Shown here: one piece after another, positions 42,820-48,408 of the stretch | Layout: each line of letters opens with the position of its first letter | Numbering within the stretch: position 1 is the first letter of the stretch | Assembly: GCA_017437905.1 (NCBI GenBank) | Contig: JAFRWY010000007.1 | Span: forward strand, 1-48,408 | DNA length: 48,408 nucleotides | Direction: 5' to 3' | From: Eubacterium sp. | GTDB lineage: Bacteria; Bacillota; Clostridia; Lachnospirales; Lachnospiraceae | Notes under the pieces: model-generated | What the model was told of the DNA's origin: nothing | The model's database searches: none | What the model saw: the letters and a program-made list of their open reading frames with translations, nothing else | Position numbers and translations under genes: made by a program

Positions 42820-44514
42820 ATGAACATTATCACGTGCCCCAAAGGTCATTCTTATGATTCGGATGTATATATGGAATGCCCGTATTGCGCTAATCCGGAG
42901 TATATGGGGAACTACGGGAGCGGTCCCATGGATGATTATCAGACGGTTGTAGGTTCCGGAAATGATTATCGGACCATCGTGGAACCCGCGCCGTCTGCGG
43001 GCTCAACGGACGGACTAACCAGCCTGTTTAACGACGAAGCACCCACCGGTATCCTGATCGATCCGTATTACGAAGCGCAGGGTGGAAATGTGGGAAATCC
43101 GATGTATAACGGCCCTGTGAACCAGAATCCGATGTACAACGGACCAATGGATCCCATGCAGCCGGGCGGGATGCGTCCGGGGATGGGGCCGATGCAGCAG
43201 GATCCCATGAACAGGAATCCGAACATGGGACAGATGCAGCAGGATCCCATGAACAGACGTCCGAATATGGGACAAATGCAGCAGGATCCCATGTGGCAGC
43301 AGGACCCGATGTGGCAGGAGGAACCCCTGGATCCGATGTGGCAGCAGGCTCCGGGAACAAGACAGCCTGGACGTCAGCCGAATCCAGTGCAGTCACCGGA
43401 AACCTCACAGAATCTTCCGGTACTGTATCAGCCGCCGGTACCTAAGAGACTGCCGGCACAGCCACCGGTCCGGAACACCACGCGCCCACCGCAGGGGGGC
43501 GGAGGCGGGAAGGGCAAGGGCCCCGGAACGCCGAAATCCTCCGGCAAGTCTCCGAAGAAGGGACTGGGGAAGGAAGGCGTGGCGATCATTATCGCACTTT
43601 CCGTAATCCTGACGGCTGCCATCATATTGATCGTGGTTCTGCTTGGAAAGAAAAAGGATGATGAAGAAACGGGAAGTACGACTGCGGGAGGTCCGTTCTC
43701 ATCTACAACCAGCCAGGCAGGAAGTGATACATCAACAGAACCTCCGGTGCTGTCCACGTTCAAAGTCGAAGTGAAGCTGGAGAAGATGGATGACGGAAAA
43801 ACGCCGAAGTATGATATGGAAGACGGAAACACTTTGGAGATGCGTACTTCCGGAAAGGCAACGGCTTCTGTTACGGCGGTTTCCGGTGACGCGTCTGTGA
43901 ACAGTGTCAAATGGACAGCGGATAATGAATATCTGACCATTAATGACAAAGGAAGCTTTGTTTTAGGTAAAAAGGTTGAGAAGGAAGACGGCTCGGTTTC
44001 CTGGGAGGAAGGCGATTCCGGCATTACTGCTTCGATTCAGGCATCGGACGGGCAATCCTATACGATCCATTTTACTGTGAAGGCGTTACATCTCGGATGG
44101 GTGAAGGAAGGTAAAAACTTGGTTGTTTATAAGGGAAATGGCTCGAAAGTGACCGGACTCAAGATGATGCGTGGTCAGTATTATTACTTTGACCAGAATG
44201 GTATCATGAAGGAGGGCTTCCAGAAGATTGATGATAAATACTACCTCTTCAAGGCTCCGAAGGAAGGAGAACAGGCCCCCATGGCAACCGGATTCGTCCA
44301 GCACGGAGGCAAATGGTACTATTTCGTGAAGAAGGATGACGGAATGGCCCCGATGATTGAAAAGGATTGGCTTGAACTGAAAGCAGAAGAGAATGGCAAA
44401 AAAGCCGGATGGTACTACTTCGATGAAAACGGCGAAATGGTGACCGGCATAAGGGAAATTGATGGAGTCAAATATGAATTTGATTCGGAAGGGCTGTATA
44501 TCAAAACATACTAA
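42820..44514 (+). CDS. CxxGH...CPxC membrane protein with extracellular wall-binding repeats
   Basis: 564 residues. N-terminal TCPKGHSYDSDVYMECPYC, then YQTVVGSGNDYRTIV, which has two likely Thr sites. A Met/Gln/Pro/Asn-rich linker with 14-residue repeats (QQDPMNRNPNMGQM) spans about 95-225. One membrane helix (about 248-270) follows. Outside lie a Ser/Thr linker, an Ig-like domain (about 305-420) and choline-binding-type repeats (GQYYYFDQNGIMKEG, GGKWYYF). The protein thus joins a cytoplasmic zinc element to the cell wall. It begins 37 bases after the LRR gene and is likely co-expressed. GAGAGGA precedes the ATG. Confidence 0.82.
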   Translation: MNIITCPKGHSYDSDVYMECPYCANPEYMGNYGSGPMDDYQTVVGSGNDYRTIVEPAPSAGSTDGLTSLFNDEAPTGILIDPYYEAQGGNVGNPMYNGPVNQNPMYNGPMDPMQPGGMRPGMGPMQQDPMNRNPNMGQMQQDPMNRRPNMGQMQQDPMWQQDPMWQEEPLDPMWQQAPGTRQPGRQPNPVQSPETSQNLPVLYQPPVPKRLPAQPPVRNTTRPPQGGGGGKGKGPGTPKSSGKSPKKGLGKEGVAIIIALSVILTAAIILIVVLLGKKKDDEETGSTTAGGPFSSTTSQAGSDTSTEPPVLSTFKVEVKLEKMDDGKTPKYDMEDGNTLEMRTSGKATASVTAVSGDASVNSVKWTADNEYLTINDKGSFVLGKKVEKEDGSVSWEEGDSGITASIQASDGQSYTIHFTVKALHLGWVKEGKNLVVYKGNGSKVTGLKMMRGQYYYFDQNGIMKEGFQKIDDKYYLFKAPKEGEQAPMATGFVQHGGKWYYFVKKDDGMAPMIEKDWLELKAEENGKKAGWYYFDENGEMVTGIREIDGVKYEFDSEGLYIKTY

Positions 44515-44581
44515 TCTTTGAGCTCTAAAGAATTATAAGAACTGTATTGCCTTGGAACAGACGAATTCATGCAAAACGGTT

Positions 44582-44689
44582 GGCAAGTGGTATTATTTCG
44601 GAGCCGACGGGATCATGCGTGCCGGCAGTCTGAAGATCCTTACGAAGACCTACAGTTTCAGCAGTTCGGGAGTGTGTCAGAATCCGTAA
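44582..44689 (+). pseudogene. Remnant of a wall-binding-repeat protein C-terminus
   Basis: Codons from 44582 read GKWYYFGADGIMRAGSLKI, then KTYSFSSSGVCQNP and a stop at 44687. This matches the last repeats of the protein at 38922 (KIYQFSSAGICLNP). A run of about 30 bases around 44589-44619 is almost identical to DNA near 42566-42596. There is no start codon or full domain. It is probably left from recombination between repeat-bearing genes. Confidence 0.7.
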
Positions 44690-44705
44690 AAGAATGCCGT
44701 TATTC

Positions 44706-44734
44706 TTGACGTTTCAAGGGATAAAGACTATAAT
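44706..44734 (+). promoter_or_regulatory. Consensus promoter upstream of the c-di-GMP riboswitch
   Basis: TTGACG (44706-44711), a 17-bp spacer and perfect TATAAT (44729-44734). Transcription would start near 44741, just before the aptamer. Confidence 0.85.
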
Positions 44735-44749
44735 CGTATTATAATTGAA

Positions 44750-44815
44750 TTGTTGGCAAAACATGGGAAACCATGCGACGCAAAGCTAGAAGGGCCTGTA
44801 AAATGGCAGCCAGCT
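44750..44815 (+). promoter_or_regulatory. Cyclic di-GMP-I (GEMM) riboswitch aptamer
   Basis: The class I c-di-GMP aptamer core is clear: GGCAAAACATGG, a GAAA tetraloop closed by CATGG/CCATG, GCGACGCAAAGCTA, a GGGCCT receptor region and ATGGCAGCCAGCTGC. Its 5' end lies about ten bases after the predicted transcription start and a terminator follows at 44831-44874, so it should control the surface protein gene at 44952. The segment 44774-44783 (TGCGACGCAA) is an exact complement of 44839-44848 in the terminator. That suggests free RNA forms an antiterminator and ligand binding releases the terminator (an OFF switch); the direction is inference. Confidence 0.92.
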
Positions 44816-44830
44816 GCACCGGATATGAAT

Positions 44831-44874
44831 AAAAGCACTTGCGTCGCAGGATTCTGTGGAGCAGGTGCTTTTTT
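44831..44874 (+). terminator. Riboswitch expression-platform terminator
   Basis: AAAAGCACTTGC (44831-44842) pairs with GCAGGTGCTTTT (44861-44872); an inner stem CGCAG/CTGTG caps it with loop GATT, and T residues run to 44874. It lies 16 bases after the aptamer and 78 bases before the start codon at 44952. Confidence 0.88.
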
Positions 44875-44951
44875 GTTATCACAGGGAGGGGCATTTGTTG
44901 ATTGTCAACAGGAACAAATAAGGTGACGGGTGAGATGGGAGGACAGTATCT

Positions 44952-47900
44952 ATGAGAAAAATGACGCGCATAAGATTTCTTGTAGCGTTGTTCCTGATCA
45001 GTGGTATCGCGATGATTCAGCCGCTCTATACGGAAGCGGCGGATTCCGTCGTGGTTACGGAGTACAGGGTTCGGGTACGTGACGCGAGTGATTTTGAATA
45101 TCAGTCGACCACGATCAAGGGTTCCCTGGGATCTGACTGGGAGTATATCGACTATGATACTACGACGACGTATGGGGAATGGGAAGCCTGGAGTGGATGG
45201 TCCAGAACGGCATATACAAAATCTGAGACTATGGATGTTGAGTCGCGTACTATTCCGGCGACATATAAGACGCAGTATCATTATTCGAGATACATAGGAC
45301 AGAGCTCTTCTTCTGGTTATTGGTATACTTATCCCTGGGCAACCGGAATCTGTCAGTCGTATGACGAAACTGCATGGCTGGATTCTCCGTTACCGGAAGA
45401 ATGGGATGGTGAGTTCTATGGATACGGGAGAGGCTATGATACATATGGTAACTTTCAATATCGAGGAAATGGTCAGAGATGGGATATTTGGTGGTATAAT
45501 CCGGAAACCAGGCAGGTGGTAGCTACCAACGCATATACGGAGTACCGATATCGTACAAGGACGAAGACGGTTACAACAACGTATAATTATCGGCGTGCCG
45601 TATGGGGAGACTGGTCCGACTGGAAAGAAGAGAGCGAATGGAATCCGGATGATATTGTCCCTTCTTCCACAAGACAGGTGCAATCGCGTGAGAAGGAGAA
45701 GGGTATCAAGATTGATGAAACAGTGTTTAAGGATGATAAATTCCGAGAATATGTCATTAATTTTATTGATATCGATACTGATGGTTACCTGAAGCAGGAA
45801 GAAATTGATAATGTGTTAGAAATAGATGTCAACAATATGGAGATTTCCAGTTTGAAAGGAATTGAAGTATTTTCGAAACTGCAAAATCTATATTGTAACA
45901 ATAATCTATTACAGATAACAAAAGAGTCGTCTGAAGATTTTGATTTGAGCCAGAATACGATGCTCATTAATCTATCATGTGCTGAAAATGATATTGCATA
46001 CCTGGATCTTTCTTCAAATATAAAACTGAGGGTATTGAAATGTGGTATGAATGAATTGGTCGAATTAAATTTGGCCAACAATACTGCCTTAACGACACTA
46101 TCATGTGAGATGAATAAGATTCAGTCACTGGTTTTTGGATCTACGTTAATTACATCAATTACCTGTGATGACAATTATATAAAGAATCTGGATCTCAGCA
46201 AATTAAAAATGCTTTCGGCATTAGAAGCGGATAATAATCAGATTGAGGTTCTTGATCTTAGCGCTAATACAAAGCTTGCTACACTTTTTTGTAATAATAA
46301 TAAGTTAACGGAACTGGATTTAAGATATAATCCGAATCTGTCAATTGCTTCATGTGAGGACAATAATATCACGTTAGTTGATTTTCGTAATACACGTATA
46401 AGAACACCCGGTCTGGGACCGACGGATGAAGGTACATTCGCTGTGTACTCCGACGATGATCTCGGTTGGGTTTCCTCAGAGGAGGATACATACTACCTGG
46501 TCGATGATGGCGTTACTCCCTATAGCTGTCATTTTGCGACAGGTTGGACCGTGGTGGAAGAAGAGGGGAAGGAGTATTTGTTCAAAGAATCCGATACTGT
46601 ATTCAAGGATGAAACGCTGAAAGAAAAATATGAGTCAAAACCGAATGGCGTATTGGTTTCGGAGGCGACCAGACTGAAAAAGGTTTTATTTGATTCAAGC
46701 AGTATTACGGTTCGTGAGTGGGATAAAAAGACACTGAATGTAATAACGACACCGGCAAATCTTGAAGATGATCTGATTTGGACATCTTCAGATGAAAGCG
46801 TACTGTCGGTTGATGAAAACGGACAGATTCACGCGCATAAATCGGGAACTGCTTACGTTACCGTTGAGTCCATGTGGGATGGTGGAGACAGTAACATGGT
46901 AGAGGTGACTGTAAAGCCTGCGCTGGAATTTACATCAGATACCATTTCGAATAATAACTGGCTCCTTATGGACTATTATGAGAACCAGGAAATGAATGTA
47001 CCATACGAAATAAAGATTACCTGTGGAGATAATGTAAAGAGCACGACATGGGATATTCTTTATAGAGATCATGACAGTATTTCGATGGAAGGTGAGGGAA
47101 ACAGCCGGTTGATCACTGCCATGGGTGTAGGGATTCCGCAGATACAGATCTCAGTGAATGGACAGGAACCGGATGAAAAGAAGGATTTCTTTGTTAACGT
47201 TCTTTCCGAATCGGAATTTAAATGGTACATGGATATTGTAGATTTCCAGGTCTACTATAAGGACCAGCCGGTTGATGATGATACGGTTTTGGCTCTGACA
47301 GAAGGTGATGAAGCGTATATCGAAATCCATGCAAGGGATTCCAAGGGAAATGAGTTTATTCTGAATAAAACCAATCCCACTGATTCTATCAAAGATGAGT
47401 CAACTCAATCGACAAAGGCTTTGAAGATTGTGCCTTCCTGGAGTTCGACAGGTGATGAGATCAGCGTTTCTGATTGCGTGATTACCGCAGAGGAACCGGG
47501 GGAAGGAAGTTTAACGATTTCCTTGAGAGGATATAGTGATATCCAACAGACGATAGCTTACAAGATCAGTAAGAAACCGAATCCTACGAGTGCGATTCTT
47601 TTCAGTGAGGAAAGCATTTCTCTTGAAGTAGGAAAAAATTTATATCTTCGAAACAGACATGAATACAATATCCTGCCTGCGGATGCGGATGATCAGAATG
47701 ATATTGTATTCAGGTCCCTGAATCCGGGAGTTGCTTCAATTGATTCATCCCAAAAGATAGTCGCGCTCAAGGCAGGAACAGCAATCATACGGGCAGAGTC
47801 TGTAAATAACAGTTTTGTGTATGCTGATCTGAAAGTCGTTGTACATCCGGTTTATGTGAAGGATATCACATTGGAACAGGGTGTCGTCAAGAATGGAGTC

Positions 47901-48408
47901 TTCACCTCAAAAGGAACGGTTTCTGAAGGACAGGAGATTCAGTTCTATAACATGCCGGGAGAAGAACTCTATATCCGATGCAAAGTGAATGAAGATGCAG
48001 GGGAGAAGGATCTGAACTGCTTCCTGAAGCAGGAGTCGGAGGATGACCTTGTATATATCCAGGATGTTTCATTATCGGTAGGAACGGGCGATGAACAGAT
48101 CTTCAGACTCACACCCCTAGCTTCCGGCTCCACGGATGTGTATTTCACAGCCAACGATGAGGGCGGCGTTTATACCTATTTCACGCTCCGGTTACTTCCT
48201 GCGGACGGCTGGATCCGGGATGAGGACACCGGGAAAATGATACATTTCTCCGGGGGAAGCAGGGACTACGGCTGGAAGCAGATTGACGGGAATACATATT
48301 ACTTTAATCCGGAAGATAACTACATGATGACCGGCTGGCAGAAGATTTCCGGGAACTGGTATTATTTCGGAAATAACGGCGTGATGCGTACCGGCTGGAA
48401 GGATATCA
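44952..48408 (+). CDS. Secreted LRR / Ig-like / wall-binding protein under c-di-GMP control (3' end outside window)
   Basis: The frame from ATG 44952 stays open to the window edge, about 1152 codons. A signal peptide ends near YTEAADS. Two Trp-rich modules follow (about 35-110 with EAWSGWSRT; about 195-250 with AVWGDWSDW and TRQVQSRE). Then an intact EF-hand loop, DIDTDGYLKQEE (about 275), LRRs (about 290-490, LYCNNN and LFCNNN types), a short wall-repeat, several Ig-like domains (about 570-1090) and the first choline-binding-type repeats (GWQKISGNWYYFGNNGVMRT). It should be exported and bound to the wall. The Trp module is shared with the PASTA kinase at 27407. Expression is controlled by the upstream riboswitch. 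Confidence 0.87.
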   Translation, partial: MRKMTRIRFLVALFLISGIAMIQPLYTEAADSVVVTEYRVRVRDASDFEYQSTTIKGSLGSDWEYIDYDTTTTYGEWEAWSGWSRTAYTKSETMDVESRTIPATYKTQYHYSRYIGQSSSSGYWYTYPWATGICQSYDETAWLDSPLPEEWDGEFYGYGRGYDTYGNFQYRGNGQRWDIWWYNPETRQVVATNAYTEYRYRTRTKTVTTTYNYRRAVWGDWSDWKEESEWNPDDIVPSSTRQVQSREKEKGIKIDETVFKDDKFREYVINFIDIDTDGYLKQEEIDNVLEIDVNNMEISSLKGIEVFSKLQNLYCNNNLLQITKESSEDFDLSQNTMLINLSCAENDIAYLDLSSNIKLRVLKCGMNELVELNLANNTALTTLSCEMNKIQSLVFGSTLITSITCDDNYIKNLDLSKLKMLSALEADNNQIEVLDLSANTKLATLFCNNNKLTELDLRYNPNLSIASCEDNNITLVDFRNTRIRTPGLGPTDEGTFAVYSDDDLGWVSSEEDTYYLVDDGVTPYSCHFATGWTVVEEEGKEYLFKESDTVFKDETLKEKYESKPNGVLVSEATRLKKVLFDSSSITVREWDKKTLNVITTPANLEDDLIWTSSDESVLSVDENGQIHAHKSGTAYVTVESMWDGGDSNMVEVTVKPALEFTSDTISNNNWLLMDYYENQEMNVPYEIKITCGDNVKSTTWDILYRDHDSISMEGEGNSRLITAMGVGIPQIQISVNGQEPDEKKDFFVNVLSESEFKWYMDIVDFQVYYKDQPVDDDTVLALTEGDEAYIEIHARDSKGNEFILNKTNPTDSIKDESTQSTKALKIVPSWSSTGDEISVSDCVITAEEPGEGSLTISLRGYSDIQQTIAYKISKKPNPTSAILFSEESISLEVGKNLYLRNRHEYNILPADADDQNDIVFRSLNPGVASIDSSQKIVALKAGTAIIRAESVNNSFVYADLKVVVHPVYVKDITLEQGVVKNGVFTSKGTVSEGQEIQFYNMPGEELYIRCKVNEDAGEKDLNCFLKQESEDDLVYIQDVSLSVGTGDEQIFRLTPLASGSTDVYFTANDEGGVYTYFTLRLLPADGWIRDEDTGKMIHFSGGSRDYGWKQIDGNTYYFNPEDNYMMTGWQKISGNWYYFGNNGVMRTGWKDI

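Noticed and set aside
46426-46620. 64-residue + strand frame inside the last surface protein gene
   Set aside because: Out of frame with the continuous frame that starts at 44952, and without any supporting signal.
13136-48408. Type VII secretion (ESX-like) locus
   Set aside because: FHA, kinase and PP2C genes can accompany such loci, but no WXG100 protein, EssC-type ATPase or other core component is encoded here.

Overview
The window looks like a chromosomal segment from a Gram-positive anaerobe of the Clostridia, most like Lachnospiraceae. The basis is the gene types rather than a marker gene: a compact ribDEBAH set, a DUF6465 protein, GGAGG-type ribosome binding sites, an ISLre2-type transposase, PASTA kinases, choline-binding-like wall repeats and a class I c-di-GMP riboswitch. 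No rRNA or tRNA gene was recognised, so genus is not claimed. Nearly all genes lie on the + strand.

Region 1 (1-8528) is housekeeping. It holds the end of ribD, then ribE, ribBA and ribH for riboflavin synthesis, a Cof-type HAD phosphatase, a DUF1189-like membrane protein, a CYTH protein, a DJ-1/PfpI protein and murF. The gaps here carry copies of a small dispersed repeat (core TGTCATYCTGAGG) in both orientations. Region 2 (8601-10483) is an ISLre2-like insertion sequence with recognisable inverted ends and a large palindromic tail. Region 3 (10493-12950) has a DUF6465 protein, hisH, hisF and a GNAT acetyltransferase, closed by a strong terminator.

Region 4 (about 13000-44500) is the unusual part: a dense phospho-signalling and cell-surface locus. 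It encodes three Hanks-type Ser/Thr kinases (one with a solute-binding-like ectodomain, one with nine PASTA repeats, one soluble and fused to FHA), two PP2C phosphatases, at least six further FHA or FHA-like proteins, an orphan LytTR response regulator, a DUF898 and a DUF2752 membrane protein, and lipoproteins that include a clostripain-like (C11) and an M30-like protease. Several of the membrane proteins have low-complexity, tandemly repeated cytoplasmic linkers next to a transmembrane helix. Three share a CxxGH...CPxC N-terminus.

Region 5 (38922-48408) encodes large secreted LRR / Ig-like / wall-binding-repeat proteins. The last one runs off the window. It is preceded by a consensus promoter, a c-di-GMP-I (GEMM) riboswitch and a terminator whose 5' strand can pair perfectly with the aptamer core. 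The PASTA kinase and this riboswitch-controlled surface protein share an extracellular Trp-rich module. My inference is a single system in which envelope-sensing kinases, phosphatases and FHA readers control or organise surface adhesins and proteases, with c-di-GMP as a second input. No ESX/T7SS hallmark (WXG100, EssC) was seen in the window.
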